Assembly (NCBI GenBank): GCA_003137095.1
Contig: PLET01000022.1
Coordinates: 17,205 to 60,699, forward strand
Reading direction: 5' to 3'
Origin: Gammaproteobacteria bacterium
Lineage (GTDB): Bacteria > Pseudomonadota > Gammaproteobacteria > Steroidobacterales > Steroidobacteraceae
DNA: 43,495 bases
The notes beneath the pieces are model-generated. The model saw only the letters and a list, made by a program, of their open reading frames with translations, did no database searches and had not been told where the DNA came from. Numbering within the stretch: position 1 is the first letter of the stretch; the number at the start of each line of letters is the position of its first letter. This document shows, piece by piece, positions 27,751 through 37,345 of the stretch. The translations under genes were made by a program, and so were the position numbers.

Positions 27751-28383
27751 ATGGCAAACCGCCCGAGACTCCTGACCGCCGCTTTCATCGCCATGGTAGC
27801 TGCAGCCGGCGCCGCCGCCGCGCTGTTCTGGCGCCAGTCTGCAAACGCCCCGGTGGCGCTCGCCACCGGCACGTATCTCGCCGCGCACGACGAATTGCCG
27901 GATTTTAACCTCATCGATGAGCATGGAAAGGAATTCGCACGCGCCAACTTGCGCGGCCATTGGTCGATGCTGTTCTTCGGCTTCACCAATTGTCCGGATC
28001 TCTGTCCGGCCACGCTCACCACTCTCGCCGCGATGGAAAAGCGCCTGCGCGCCGACGCCGATCCGGTGCGCCCGCAGGTGGTGTTCATTTCGGTCGATGC
28101 GCAGCGCGACACGCCGGAGCAGCTGGCGCGTTTCGTGCCGAATTTCGATCCCGAGTTCATCGGACTGACCGCGCCCAGCCAGCCGGCCATCGAGGCGGTC
28201 GCCGCCCGCATGGGCGTGGCTGCGGGCATCCGTCTGCAAAGCGACGGCAGCTACAGCGTTGATCACACCGCGGCCATCTTCGTCGTGGATCCCGCCGGCC
28301 GGCTGACCGCGATACTGACGGGTCCGTTCGGCGTGGACACCCTGCTGGCGGATTTCCGGCGCCTCGTCGCCGCCCGGGCATGA
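27751..28383 (+). CDS. SCO1/SenC family copper-binding thioredoxin-like protein
   Basis: A 210-residue membrane-anchored protein with one N-terminal helix (about residues 8-27). The thioredoxin-like domain has the copper-binding Cys pair CPDLC (C81/C85) after FFGFTN, a FISVDAQRDTPEQ segment, and the third ligand His172 in VDHTAAIFVVD. SCO proteins deliver copper to the CuA site of cytochrome c oxidase or act as a reductase in its assembly. No oxidase gene is in this window. GGGATAAT just upstream of ATG 27751 could be part of a -10, but it would leave almost no leader. The next gene, psd, overlaps by four bases (ATGA). Confidence 0.93.
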   Translation: MANRPRLLTAAFIAMVAAAGAAAALFWRQSANAPVALATGTYLAAHDELPDFNLIDEHGKEFARANLRGHWSMLFFGFTNCPDLCPATLTTLAAMEKRLRADADPVRPQVVFISVDAQRDTPEQLARFVPNFDPEFIGLTAPSQPAIEAVAARMGVAAGIRLQSDGSYSVDHTAAIFVVDPAGRLTAILTGPFGVDTLLADFRRLVAARA

Positions 28384-29240
28384 CCGCCGCGACATCGGCG
28401 TTCGTCTGGCTGCAGTACCTCATACCCCAGCACGGTCTGTCGCGCCTGGTGCTCGCAGCCACGCGGGTTCGCGTGGTCTGGTTCAAGAACCTGCTGATTC
28501 GCGGATTCCTCAAGCTCTATGCGGTGAATCTTGATGAGGCCTCGCCCGGCGACGCCGGTCAATATGCGACCTTCAACGAGTTCTTCACGCGCGCGCTGAA
28601 GCCGCATTGCAGGCCGGTCGCGGCGGACCCGGCCATCGGTTCGCCGGTGGACGGCACGGTGAGCGAATGCGGTCTGATCGACGGCGACCGGCTGCTGCAG
28701 GCCAAAGGCCGCTACTATTCGCTGTCGGAGCTGACGGCCCGCCAGCCCTGGACGGAGCGCTTCGAGGGCGGCTCCTTTGCGACCATCTATCTGGCGCCGT
28801 TCAATTACCACCGGATCCACATGCCGCTCCGTGGCGAGCTGCTCGACACCGTGTATGTACCGGGCCGGCTGTTCAGCGTCAACGGCGCCACGGCACGGGC
28901 GGTGCCGCGCCTGTTCGCGCGCAACGAACGGATCGTGATGCGCTTCGCGACGGCGGCCGGCGACCTCGCGTTGGTGATGGTCGGCGCCCTCAACGTCGGC
29001 AGCATGGCGACGGTGTGGGCGGGCGACATCACACCCGCCAGGCGCCGCCGGGTCACCCGCCTGCCGTCCGTGCGCTTGGCGCTCGGCAAGGGCGCCGAAC
29101 TCGGCCGCTTCAACATGGGGTCGACCGTGATCCTGTTGTTCGAGCCGAAGCGCGCTGGCTGGGATGAGCGGCTCGGCGCCGGCCGCCGCGTGCAGGTCGG
29201 CCAGGCCATCGGCAGCTTTCGCCAATCGCCGGATACATGA
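28380..29240 (+). CDS. psd: Phosphatidylserine decarboxylase proenzyme
   Basis: A 286-residue pyruvoyl enzyme that makes phosphatidylethanolamine. The self-cleavage site is FNMGST, with Gly247-Ser248; Ser248 becomes the pyruvoyl group of the small alpha chain. Earlier motifs are FNEFFTRALKP, SPVDGTVSE with the catalytic Asp, and NYHRIHMP with the catalytic His. The leader residue is Met instead of the more common Leu (LGST). The gene overlaps both neighbours by four bases (ATGA at both ends), giving sco-psd-epmA as one translationally coupled operon. Confidence 0.96.
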   Translation: MTAATSAFVWLQYLIPQHGLSRLVLAATRVRVVWFKNLLIRGFLKLYAVNLDEASPGDAGQYATFNEFFTRALKPHCRPVAADPAIGSPVDGTVSECGLIDGDRLLQAKGRYYSLSELTARQPWTERFEGGSFATIYLAPFNYHRIHMPLRGELLDTVYVPGRLFSVNGATARAVPRLFARNERIVMRFATAAGDLALVMVGALNVGSMATVWAGDITPARRRRVTRLPSVRLALGKGAELGRFNMGSTVILLFEPKRAGWDERLGAGRRVQVGQAIGSFRQSPDT

Positions 29241-30190
29241 GCGCGGACTGGCGCCCGACGGCCGCTCCCGGCGCACTCGCGCACCGCGCCGCCATGCTGG
29301 CCCGTACCCGCGACTTTTTTGCCGAACGCGGCGTGCTCGAGGTGGAAACGCCCGTCTTGAGCTCGGCTGGAACCTGCGATCCGCAGATCGAATCGTTGAC
29401 CACCGAGGTCGCCGGCGCCGGTCGTTTTTATCTGGGCAGCTCGCCGGAATTTGCCATGAAGCGGCTGCTCGCGGCCGGCAGCGGCGACATCTACCAGGTG
29501 TGCAAAGTTTTCCGCGATGGCGAGCGCGGCCGCTGGCACGCTCCGGAATTCACCATGATCGAATGGTACCGGCTGGGCCGGGACGACGCGAGCCTGATGA
29601 CGGAAGTCGAGGATCTGGTGTCGCATCTGCTCGCCCCGCAACGCCGGCTGGCGCCGGCCGAGCGGCTCACCTATGCCGCGGCGCTGCGGCGCCACGCCGG
29701 CGTGGATGCCCATGGCGACGATGCCGAGCTCGAGGGCGCCGTCGCCGCCCACGGCATCGTTTGCAACGCCGTGCTCGACCGCGACGCCAGATTGGATCTG
29801 TTGATGAGCCACGTCGTCGGGCCGAAGCTCGGCGTGGAGCGCCCCTGCTTCATCCACGACTACCCCGCCTCGCAGGCGGCTCTGGCGCGAATCAAGCCGG
29901 GACCGCCGTCCGTTGCGGCGCGCTTCGAGTTGTATATCGACGGCCTCGAACTCGCCAACGGATTCCACGAGCTCGGAGCGGCGCAGGAGCAGCGCTCGCG
30001 CTTCATGCACGATCTTGAGACGCGGCGAGGGCGCGGCCAACCGCTGCCGCCCGTCGATGAACGCCTGCTTGCGGCCCTGGCGCACATGCCGGATTGCGCC
30101 GGCGTGGCACTCGGCTTCGACCGGCTGGTCGCCATCGCCGTGGGTGCGACGGGGCTGCGCGAAGCCATGGCGTTCAACGACAACGCCTGA
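29237..30190 (+). CDS. epmA: Elongation factor P beta-lysine ligase
   Basis: A 317-residue protein built like the catalytic core of class II lysyl-tRNA synthetase but without an anticodon-binding domain, as in EpmA/GenX/PoxA. Motif 2 region is YQVCKVFRDGERG with HAPEFTMIEWYR; motif 3 region is GVALGFDRLVAIAVG. The known reaction is attachment of (R)-beta-lysine to Lys34 of elongation factor P. Its substrate gene efp lies 27 bases away in the opposite direction. The aminomutase EpmB, which makes beta-lysine, is not in the window. Confidence 0.96.
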   Translation: MSADWRPTAAPGALAHRAAMLARTRDFFAERGVLEVETPVLSSAGTCDPQIESLTTEVAGAGRFYLGSSPEFAMKRLLAAGSGDIYQVCKVFRDGERGRWHAPEFTMIEWYRLGRDDASLMTEVEDLVSHLLAPQRRLAPAERLTYAAALRRHAGVDAHGDDAELEGAVAAHGIVCNAVLDRDARLDLLMSHVVGPKLGVERPCFIHDYPASQAALARIKPGPPSVAARFELYIDGLELANGFHELGAAQEQRSRFMHDLETRRGRGQPLPPVDERLLAALAHMPDCAGVALGFDRLVAIAVGATGLREAMAFNDNA

Positions 30191-30217
30191 TCGGCGCTCA
30201 CGCGCGCAGCTTGCGCC

Positions 30218-30787
30218 TCAATTCTTGCCGCGCGACAGATACTCTCCGGTGCGGGTGTCGATGCGCAGAATCTCGCCCTCGTTGATGAACAGCGGGACCC
30301 GGACCACCGCGCCGGTTTCGAGCTTGGCGGGCTTCGAGCCGCCGGTGGCGGTGTCGCCGCGCACGCCGGGGTCGGTCTCGATCACCTTCAGCTCCATGTG
30401 CGCCGGCGGTGTCACCTGCAGGGGAACGCCGTTCCACAGTGTGATGATGCAGATCGTGCCGTCCTTGATCCACTGCGCGCCCTCGCCCACCGCCTCCTTG
30501 GAGGCCGTGAGCTGCTCGAAGGTGTCCGGCACCATGAAGTGGAAGAAATTGCCGTCGCTGTACAAATATTGCATTTCCGTGTCGACCACGTCGGCGGCCT
30601 CCACCGTGTCCCCCGACTTCCAGGTGCGCTCGATGGTGCGGCCGGTCTTGAGGTTCCGGACGCGCACCCGGTTGAAGGCCTGCCCCTTGCCGGGCTTGAC
30701 CATCTCGTTCTCGACGATCACGTACGGATCGCCGTCGATCAGGATCTTGAGACCGGATTTGAATTCATTCGTGCTGTAGTTCGCCAT
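30218..30787 (-). CDS. efp: Translation elongation factor P
   Basis: A 189-residue, three-domain factor that rescues ribosomes stalled at polyproline. [15 protein letters not shown] opens domain I, and the modified residue Lys34 sits in [12 protein letters not shown] exactly as in E. coli, so beta-lysylation by the neighbouring EpmA is expected. The later EGAQWIKDG and [20 protein letters not shown] motifs are typical. ATG 30787 has GAGG six bases upstream; the in-frame extension to 30871 is rejected as it lacks homology and overlaps the promoter. FimV, with its Pro-rich linkers, is a likely client. Confidence 0.97.
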   Translation of the reverse strand: MANYSTNEFKSGLKILIDGDPYVIVENEMVKPGKGQAFNRVRVRNLKTGRTIERTWKSGDTVEAADVVDTEMQYLYSDGNFFHFMVPDTFEQLTASKEAVGEGAQWIKDGTICIITLWNGVPLQVTPPAHMELKVIETDPGVRGDTATGGSKPAKLETGAVVRVPLFINEGEILRIDTRTGEYLSRGKN

Positions 30788-30841
30788 CGATGGCCTCGGA
30801 GCGTTTGGCCCGTTATGCGGTGGGCGCGACAAAGGGCGCGT

Positions 30842-30871
30842 ATGATAGCCGCATCCCGCAGCGCAAGCCAA
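30842..30871 (-). promoter_or_regulatory. Putative efp promoter
   Basis: On the minus strand TTGGCT (30871-30866) and TATCAT (30847-30842) are 18 bases apart. Transcription would begin near 30835, giving a leader of about 50 bases before the efp ATG. The other copy of the divergent space serves the FimX-like gene. Confidence 0.45.
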
Positions 30872-30924
30872 TTGCGCCGCTCCCGGGGCCTACGACGCCG
30901 GTCCCAGTTTCGCGAATTTCCTGA

Positions 30925-30933
30925 TGCTACACT
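30925..30933 (+). promoter_or_regulatory. Possible extended -10 promoter of the FimX-like gene
   Basis: TGC-TACACT at 30925-30933 has the TGN extension and a -10 close to consensus, which can work without a good -35. A start near 30940 would give a leader of about 57 bases that contains a strong GGAGG (30938-30942) and two tiny reading frames. No clear -35 was found. Confidence 0.38.
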
Positions 30934-30996
30934 TTCCGGAGGTTTTATCAGGAATGTATCGATGAGACGGCCGTGACCGAACAGAGGGCAGTCCCC

Positions 30997-33033
30997 ATGA
31001 TCGTGATGACGAGGTCGCAGGACCACGTCGAGGCGATCAACAGCACGCTGCGCAACGCCGGCCATCCCGTGCATTGCACCTGGCTGTCAGACGCGCGCGA
31101 CCTCGGGGACGCGCTCACGCAGCTCAACCCCGAAATGCTCATCGTTTTCGTCGACGAACCGGGCGTGGACCTCGGCTCGATCATGAGCGTCAAGGGACGC
31201 AACGCACCGGAGATGCCGGTGCTGATCGTGCGCGACCAGGTGGATGAGGCCGCGATCGCCGCGGCCATGCGCCTCGGCGCGCAGGACGTGGTCACCCTGG
31301 CCAACCGCGACCGCCTGCACTCGGTGGCCAGCCGCGAACTGCGCGCCTATCGCCTGGAGCGCGCCCTCAATGCGACGCTGTCATCCGCACGCGAATACCG
31401 CGAGCAGCTGCAACATTTCCTGGAGGGATCCGCGGACGCCGTCACCCACGTGCAGGAAGGCATCATCGTCGATGCGAATCGCGCCTGGCTGGAGCTGTTC
31501 GGCTATTCCGGCGAGGACGCGCTCACCGGCACGCCGCTCATGGACCTGTTCGAGCAGGAGACGCATCCGGCGCTCAAGGGCGCGCTGGTCGCCAGCCTGC
31601 AGGGCAAGTGGACCGATCACGCCCTCAAGGCGGGCGCGCTGCTGTCGGACGGATCGACGGTGCAGATCGAGCTGACGCTGACCAAGGCCGACTATGAGAG
31701 CGAGCCCGCCATCCGCATCACCATTCCGGCGCGTCACACCCAGGACCACGATCTGGAGCTGCAACTGGCCGATGCCGTCAAGAACGACGCCTCCACCGGA
31801 TTCCTGCAGCAACGCTACCTGATTGCGGCGCTGCGGGAGCGTTGCGCGCACGTGATGAAGGGCGGCGTGCGGGTGTTTGCATTGATCCGGCCGGACAAGT
31901 TCGGCGACATTCAGGCCGCAATCGGCCTGCTGGCCAGCGACGATTTCATGTCGCAACTCGCGGAAATCATCCGCAGCCAGATCACGCCCGGGGACATCTG
32001 CGGACGCTTCGGCGGAAACGGCTTCCTGCTGATGCTCGAACGCGGCACGGTACGTGACGCGGAAATCTGGTCCGACAACCTGATCAACCGCGTCAATCAG
32101 CATATGTTCGCGATCGACGACAAAACCCTGTCCGGCTCGGTGACCATCGGCCTGGGGCTGCTGCCTGCGACTCATCCGGACATCGCGGCGGCGATCGAGG
32201 ATGCCGCCGGCGCCAATCACCGCGGTCGCGAGCAGGGCGGCAATCAGACCTACATGGTTGACAATGCGGACACCGACACTCGGGTGCAGGCCTACGACAA
32301 GATCTGGGTGAAGCACATCAAGAGCGCCTTGATGGAAAACCGCTTCAGACTGGTGCAATTGCCCATCGCCAGCCTCCTCGGCGAGGACAAGGGCATGTTC
32401 GATGTGCTGGTGCGCATGCTCGACGAACAGGGAACGGAGGTCCTGCCGGCCGAGTTCCTGGCCGCCGCCGAGCGCAATGACCTGATGAAGAACATCGATC
32501 GCTGGGTGATCGGTGCATCGATGTCCTTCTGCGCCAACCGCAAGTCGGCGTGCATCTTCGTGCGCGTCTCCAAGGACACCATCCTCGACACCACGATCAT
32601 CGGCTGGCTCACCGCCCAGCTCAAGTCGCTCAAGATCGAGCCGCAGCGGCTATGCATCCAGGCGACCGAGGCGATCGCGATGCAGCACGTGGTGCAGACC
32701 CGGGAATTCGCCCAAAACCTGCACAAGCTGGGATTTCGGGTCGCGCTCGAACATTTCGGCACCGGCCGCGATCCGCTCAAATTGCTGGCCGACCTCGATG
32801 TGGATTTCATCAAGGTCGACGGCACGCTGATGCAGGGCCTGTCGACCAACCAGCTCCAACAGCAGCGCGTCAAGGCCCTGGTGGACGCGGCGAAGCGCAA
32901 GGGCATCGAAACCATTGCCGAGCGCGTCGAGGACGCCAACACCATGGCCGTGTTGTGGCAGCTCGGCATCGAATTCATCCAAGGATACTTCGTCAACGCA
33001 CCCGAGGACGTCACCATGTCCGGCGACCGGTAG
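30997..33033 (+). CDS. fimX: FimX-like receiver-PAS-degenerate GGDEF-degenerate EAL protein
   Basis: A protein of 678 residues from ATG 30997, which has GAGGG eight bases upstream; GTG 30973 (686 residues) is the alternative. The order is receiver-like domain (about 1-120), coiled linker, PAS (about 135-245, HVQEGIIVDANRAWLELFGYSG), GGDEF (about 265-415) and EAL (about 430-675). The cyclase signature reads GGNGF where GGDEF is expected. In the EAL domain the EAL triplet is VLV, and the catalytic DDFGTG reads EHFGTG. Both activities are therefore probably lost, while the domain may still bind c-di-GMP, exactly the plan of FimX, which controls type IV pilus extension through PilZ and PilB. FimV elsewhere in the window supports a twitching role. 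Confidence 0.85.
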   Translation: MIVMTRSQDHVEAINSTLRNAGHPVHCTWLSDARDLGDALTQLNPEMLIVFVDEPGVDLGSIMSVKGRNAPEMPVLIVRDQVDEAAIAAAMRLGAQDVVTLANRDRLHSVASRELRAYRLERALNATLSSAREYREQLQHFLEGSADAVTHVQEGIIVDANRAWLELFGYSGEDALTGTPLMDLFEQETHPALKGALVASLQGKWTDHALKAGALLSDGSTVQIELTLTKADYESEPAIRITIPARHTQDHDLELQLADAVKNDASTGFLQQRYLIAALRERCAHVMKGGVRVFALIRPDKFGDIQAAIGLLASDDFMSQLAEIIRSQITPGDICGRFGGNGFLLMLERGTVRDAEIWSDNLINRVNQHMFAIDDKTLSGSVTIGLGLLPATHPDIAAAIEDAAGANHRGREQGGNQTYMVDNADTDTRVQAYDKIWVKHIKSALMENRFRLVQLPIASLLGEDKGMFDVLVRMLDEQGTEVLPAEFLAAAERNDLMKNIDRWVIGASMSFCANRKSACIFVRVSKDTILDTTIIGWLTAQLKSLKIEPQRLCIQATEAIAMQHVVQTREFAQNLHKLGFRVALEHFGTGRDPLKLLADLDVDFIKVDGTLMQGLSTNQLQQQRVKALVDAAKRKGIETIAERVEDANTMAVLWQLGIEFIQGYFVNAPEDVTMSGDR

Positions 33034-33050
33034 CCGCCAGAGCGGTGGTC

Positions 33051-33110
33051 GGTGGCCGGCGCCCTGCCACGGTGGCCGGCGCCCTGCCGGCCCTGCACGG
33101 TGGCCGGCTA
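33051..33110. repeat. Short GC-rich tandem repeat with hairpin between convergent genes
   Basis: GGTGGCCGGCGCCCTGCC occurs at 33051-33068 and 33071-33088, and GGTGGCCGGC again at 33099-33108; the copies are separated by AC and by GGCCCTGCAC. GGCCGGC (33074-33080) and GCCGGCC (33086-33092) form a 7-bp stem around a five-base loop. The third copy overlaps the parC stop. There is no U run, so a role as terminator for the two facing genes is possible but unproven. Confidence 0.6.
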
Positions 33111-35363
33111 CGACGGCGCCGACACCTCCAGCCGGTCGATCTGCTTGTAGGCGCGCGAAAATCGCTGCCGCCTGCGGCCCTTGGCATCCTGAAATTGCCG
33201 CAGTTCCTCGTAGCGCAGCTTCATCGGTGCGCTCGCGCCGCTGTGAATCGTCAGCAGCTCTCCGGGGGCGACCACGGCGATGGCGGTGAGGTACTCCTGG
33301 CGCTCGGCGGATTTTTTGCCGGGAATCCCGTACAGGTTCTGTCCCTTGCCGGCGCTCATTTCCTCGATCTGGTCCGCGGGCAGTGCCAGGACCTCGCCGC
33401 TGTTGTTGACGAGAACGGCGAGCGCACCGGATGCCGTGATCGGCTGCGCCGGCAGGACCTTCGCGTTGTCCGGCACCTTCAGCACGGATTTGCCCTTCTT
33501 GTTGCGCGAGTACAGCTCTGCCAGCTTGGCCTTGAAGCCATATCCCGCGTCGCTCGCGATCAGCCACAGATCCGCGGGCTCGCCGATCAGCGCCGCCGCA
33601 AAGGTGGCGCCGTCGGGCGGATCGAGGGTGCCGGACAGGGGTTCGCCGTAGCCGCGCGCGGCCGGCAGCTGATGTGCATCGAGGCTGTAGGCCCGGCCGG
33701 TCGAATCGATGAACACCGCCTGCTGCAGATTGCGGCCCCTGGCCGCGGCCTGGAATTCGTCCCCGGTCTTGTAGCTCAAGGCGCGCGCATCGATGTCATG
33801 GCCCTTGGCCGCCCGCACCCATCCCAGGCGCGACAGGATCACTGTGGTGGGTTCGCTGGTGAGCAATTCCGCCTCGGAGATCGCCTGCGCCGCCTCGCGC
33901 TCCACCAGCCGCGTACGGCGCTCATCGCCGTATTCCTCCGCGTCCGCCTTGAGCTCGTCGCGCACCAGTCTCGCCAGCCGCGACTTGCTCTTCAGTATCC
34001 TGTCGATCTCCTCGCGCTCCTCACTGAGCTCCTTCTGCTCGGCGCGGATCTTCATCTCCTCGAGCCGCGCCAAATGGCGCAGCTTCGTCTCGAGTATCGC
34101 CTCGGCCTGCGCCTCGGACAGCTTGAAGCGGCGGATCAGCGCGGGCTTCGGCTGCTCCTCGGTGCGCACGATGCGGATCACTTCATCGAGATTCAGATAG
34201 GCGATCAGCAGGCCGTCCAGGATGTGCAATCGCGCGTCGACTTTGGCCAGCCGGTGGGTCAGGCGCCGCGTGACGGTGGACTTGCGGAACTGCAGCCATT
34301 CGAGCAGCATTTCCTTCAGGCCCATGACCCGCGGACGACCGTCGAGGCCGATGACGTTGAGATTGACGCGGTAGTTGCGCTCGAGATCGGTGGTCGCGAA
34401 CAGGTGCGCCATCAGCGCGACCGCGTCCACCCGGTTCGATTTCGGCACGATGACCAGCCGGATCGGCTTCTCGTGGTCGGATTCATCGCGCAGATCCTCC
34501 ACCATCGGCAGCTTTTTCTGGCGCATCTGGTGGGCGATCTGCTCCAGCACCTTGCTGCCGGACACCTGGAACGGCAGCGCCTCGATGACGATCTCGCCGT
34601 CGACCACTTCGTAGGTCGCGCGCGCGCGAAAACTGCCGGAACCGGTCTCGTACATCTGCACGAGTTCGTCGCGAGGCGAGACGATTTCGGCGCCCGTGGG
34701 CAGATCCGGCCCCTTCACGTGAGCCATGAGCTTGCGCGTGCTCAGGCCGGAGTCCTCCAGCAGCGCCACGCAGGCGCCTGCAATCTCGCGCAAATTGTGC
34801 GGCGGAATGTCGGTCGCCATACCCACCGCGATTCCGGAGCCGCCGTTCAGCAGGATGTTTGGCACCCGCGCCGGCAGCATGGTCGGCTCTTCGAGCGAGC
34901 CGTCGAAGTTCGGCGCCCAGTCGACAGTGCCGGCCTCGAGCTCCTGCAGCAGCAGCGCCGCAAAGCGCGTCAGGCGCGATTCGGTGTAGCGCATGGCGGC
35001 GAAGGATTTCGGGTCGTCGGTCGACCCCCAGTTGCCCTGGCCATCGACGATGGGATAGCGGTAGGCAAACTCCTGCGCCATGTGCACCATCGCCTCGTAG
35101 CAGGCCGAGTCGCCGTGCGGATGGAATTTTCCGATGACGTCGCCGACCGTGCGCGCCGACTTCTTGTGCTTGGCGCCGGCGGCGAGTCCGAGTTCGCTCA
35201 TCGCGTAGACGATGCGCCGCTGCACCGGCTTCAGTCCGTCGCCGATGTGCGGCAGCGCCCGGTCCAGGATCACGTACATCGAATAATCGAGATACGCACG
35301 CTCCGCGAAGGACTTGAGCGGTTCCCGTTCGATGCCCTCGAAATTGAGCTCTTGTTCCCTCAT
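33108..35363 (-). CDS. parC: DNA topoisomerase IV subunit A
   Basis: A 751-residue type IIA topoisomerase subunit (E. coli ParC has 752). It cuts and rejoins DNA to unlink daughter chromosomes. The catalytic Tyr126 is in [11 protein letters not shown]. The quinolone region reads [12 protein letters not shown], with Ser86 and Glu90 equivalent to E. coli Ser80 and Glu84, so it is of the sensitive type. The rest is the coiled arm and C-terminal beta-propeller with ParC-like, shorter motifs; no GyrA box was noticed, favouring ParC over GyrA. Adjacent parE supports this. It begins two bases after parE ends. Confidence 0.96.
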   Translation of the reverse strand: MREQELNFEGIEREPLKSFAERAYLDYSMYVILDRALPHIGDGLKPVQRRIVYAMSELGLAAGAKHKKSARTVGDVIGKFHPHGDSACYEAMVHMAQEFAYRYPIVDGQGNWGSTDDPKSFAAMRYTESRLTRFAALLLQELEAGTVDWAPNFDGSLEEPTMLPARVPNILLNGGSGIAVGMATDIPPHNLREIAGACVALLEDSGLSTRKLMAHVKGPDLPTGAEIVSPRDELVQMYETGSGSFRARATYEVVDGEIVIEALPFQVSGSKVLEQIAHQMRQKKLPMVEDLRDESDHEKPIRLVIVPKSNRVDAVALMAHLFATTDLERNYRVNLNVIGLDGRPRVMGLKEMLLEWLQFRKSTVTRRLTHRLAKVDARLHILDGLLIAYLNLDEVIRIVRTEEQPKPALIRRFKLSEAQAEAILETKLRHLARLEEMKIRAEQKELSEEREEIDRILKSKSRLARLVRDELKADAEEYGDERRTRLVEREAAQAISEAELLTSEPTTVILSRLGWVRAAKGHDIDARALSYKTGDEFQAAARGRNLQQAVFIDSTGRAYSLDAHQLPAARGYGEPLSGTLDPPDGATFAAALIGEPADLWLIASDAGYGFKAKLAELYSRNKKGKSVLKVPDNAKVLPAQPITASGALAVLVNNSGEVLALPADQIEEMSAGKGQNLYGIPGKKSAERQEYLTAIAVVAPGELLTIHSGASAPMKLRYEELRQFQDAKGRRRQRFSRAYKQIDRLEVSAPS

Positions 35364-35365
35364 TT

Positions 35366-37252
35366 CTAGATGCGCGCCAGATTGCCCTTGCTCTCGAGCC
35401 AGTCGCGCCGGTCGCCGGCGCGTTTCTTGGCGAGCAGCATGTCCATCAGCTGATCCGGACTGTCGTGCGCGTCGATGGTCAGTTGCACGAGGCGGCGGGT
35501 CTGCGGCGCCATGGTGGTCTCACGCAGTTGCGAGGGGCTCATTTCCCCAAGTCCCTTGAAGCGCGTCACCACCGGCTTGACGCGCGGGTTCTCTGCGCTG
35601 ATGCGCTCCAGCAGCTTGCCGCGCTCCGCCTCGTCCAGCGCGTAGAAGACCTGCTTGCCGGCGTCGATCCGAAACAGCGGCGGCATGCAGACATAGATGT
35701 GTCCGGCGAGCACCAGCGGGCGGTAATGCCGCAGGAACAGCGCGCACAGCAGGGTCGCGATGTGCTGCCCGTCGCTGTCGGCGTCGGCAAGGATGCAGAT
35801 CTTGTGGTAGCGCAGGTTCGACAGGTCGCTCGCGGCGGGATCGACGCCGATCGCGACGCTGATGTCGTGGACCTCCTGGGATTGCAGCACCTCGCGCACG
35901 TCCGATTCCCAGGTGTTCAGAATCTTGCCGCGCAGCGGCATGATGGCCTGGGTCACCCGGTCGCGCGCCTGTTTCGCCGAGCCTCCCGCCGAATCGCCCT
36001 CGACCAGGAACAGTTCGCCGCGCGCCGGGTCCTGGGTCACGCAGTCCGCGAGCTTGCCGGGCAGCGCCGGACCGGCGACCACGCGCTTGCGCGAGATCTT
36101 CTGGCTGTCCCTCAGGCGTTGCTGGGCATTGGCGATCGCGAGTTGCGCGATCTGCTCGCCTTGATCGGGGTGTTGGTTCAGCCACAGGGCGAATGCATCC
36201 TGAATGGCGCCCTGCACGATGCCGGCCGATTCGCGCGACGACAGCCTCTCCTTGGTCTGGCCCGCGAATTGCGGCTCGCGCATCTTCACCGACAGCACGA
36301 AGCTCACGCCGTCCCACACGTCCTCGGGCGAGAGCTTCAATCCGCGCGGCACTAGGTTGCGGAATTCGCAGAATTCCCGCACAGCGTCGGCGGCGCCGGC
36401 CCGCAGGCCGTTGACATGCGTGCCGCCTTCGGTGGTCGGAATGAGATTGACGTAGCTCTCGGCGACGCTGCGCTCGGCGTCGAGCACCCAGGCGAACGCC
36501 CAGTCGAGGGCGCCGCCGTCGATCTCGCGCCTGCCGTAATAGGTCTCGGCCGGCAGCCACTTGCCGGGACCGAGCTGCTCGGCCAGGTATTCGTGCAGAC
36601 CGCCGGTGTAGAACCACTCCTCCGTCTCGCCGGTGATCTCATTGTGCAGCGTCACGCGCAGTTTCGGGCACAGTACCGCCTTGGCGCGCAGCACCTGCGC
36701 GAGCTTCGGAACCGCGAACTTGTCGGTGTCGAAATATTGCGGATCCGGCCAGAAGCGTATCGTGGTCCCGCTCTTCGATTTCGGCACATCGCCGACCACC
36801 TCGAGCTTGGACACCGGTCTGCCGCCCGCAAAACTCAGGTTGTATTCCTTGCCGCCGCGGCGCACCCAGCATTCGAGGTGTTTGGAGAGCGCGTTGACCA
36901 CCGAGACACCGACGCCGTGCAATCCGCCCGCGTGCTGATAGGTCTTGTCGTTGAATTTCCCGCCCGCATGCAGCCGTGTGAGGATGAGCTCGACGCCGCT
37001 GATCTTCTCCTTCGGGTGGATGTCGACGGGCATGCCGCGGCCGTCGTCCTCGACCTGCAGCGATCCGTCCTTGAAGACGGTCACCCGGATGTTCTCGCAG
37101 TGGCCGGCGAGCGCTTCATCGACGCTGTTGTCGATGACCTCGTGCGCCAGGTGGTTCGGGCGGGTGGTGTCGGTGTACATGCCCGGACGGCGCCGCACCG
37201 GATCGAGTCCGCTCAATACCTCGATGTCCGAGGCCGTATAAGACGATGCCAT
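35366..37252 (-). CDS. parE: DNA topoisomerase IV subunit B
   Basis: A 628-residue ATPase subunit of topoisomerase IV. The GHKL ATP site is visible as [14 protein letters not shown] and [12 protein letters not shown], the ATP lid as [14 protein letters not shown], and the Toprim part as [27 protein letters not shown] and DADSDGQHI. The length without the GyrB insertion matches ParE. ATG 37252 is preceded by GGAGG five bases upstream; GTG 37258 is within that site and less likely. Transcribed with parC. Confidence 0.96.
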   Translation of the reverse strand: MASSYTASDIEVLSGLDPVRRRPGMYTDTTRPNHLAHEVIDNSVDEALAGHCENIRVTVFKDGSLQVEDDGRGMPVDIHPKEKISGVELILTRLHAGGKFNDKTYQHAGGLHGVGVSVVNALSKHLECWVRRGGKEYNLSFAGGRPVSKLEVVGDVPKSKSGTTIRFWPDPQYFDTDKFAVPKLAQVLRAKAVLCPKLRVTLHNEITGETEEWFYTGGLHEYLAEQLGPGKWLPAETYYGRREIDGGALDWAFAWVLDAERSVAESYVNLIPTTEGGTHVNGLRAGAADAVREFCEFRNLVPRGLKLSPEDVWDGVSFVLSVKMREPQFAGQTKERLSSRESAGIVQGAIQDAFALWLNQHPDQGEQIAQLAIANAQQRLRDSQKISRKRVVAGPALPGKLADCVTQDPARGELFLVEGDSAGGSAKQARDRVTQAIMPLRGKILNTWESDVREVLQSQEVHDISVAIGVDPAASDLSNLRYHKICILADADSDGQHIATLLCALFLRHYRPLVLAGHIYVCMPPLFRIDAGKQVFYALDEAERGKLLERISAENPRVKPVVTRFKGLGEMSPSQLRETTMAPQTRRLVQLTIDAHDSPDQLMDMLLAKKRAGDRRDWLESKGNLARI

Positions 37253-37345
37253 GTTCACCTCCGGGGAAGGCGGCGGAGTCTATCACGCGCACGGCTGCGC
37301 TTCGGACGCTGGCAGCCGCCGCGCGATTCCGTTATCTTCCCGGTG

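Noticed and set aside
32550-35369. A 939-residue plus-strand frame
   Set aside because: It runs over the end of the FimX-like gene out of frame and then antisense to parC. Long antisense frames are common in GC-rich DNA; it has no domain and parC is certain.
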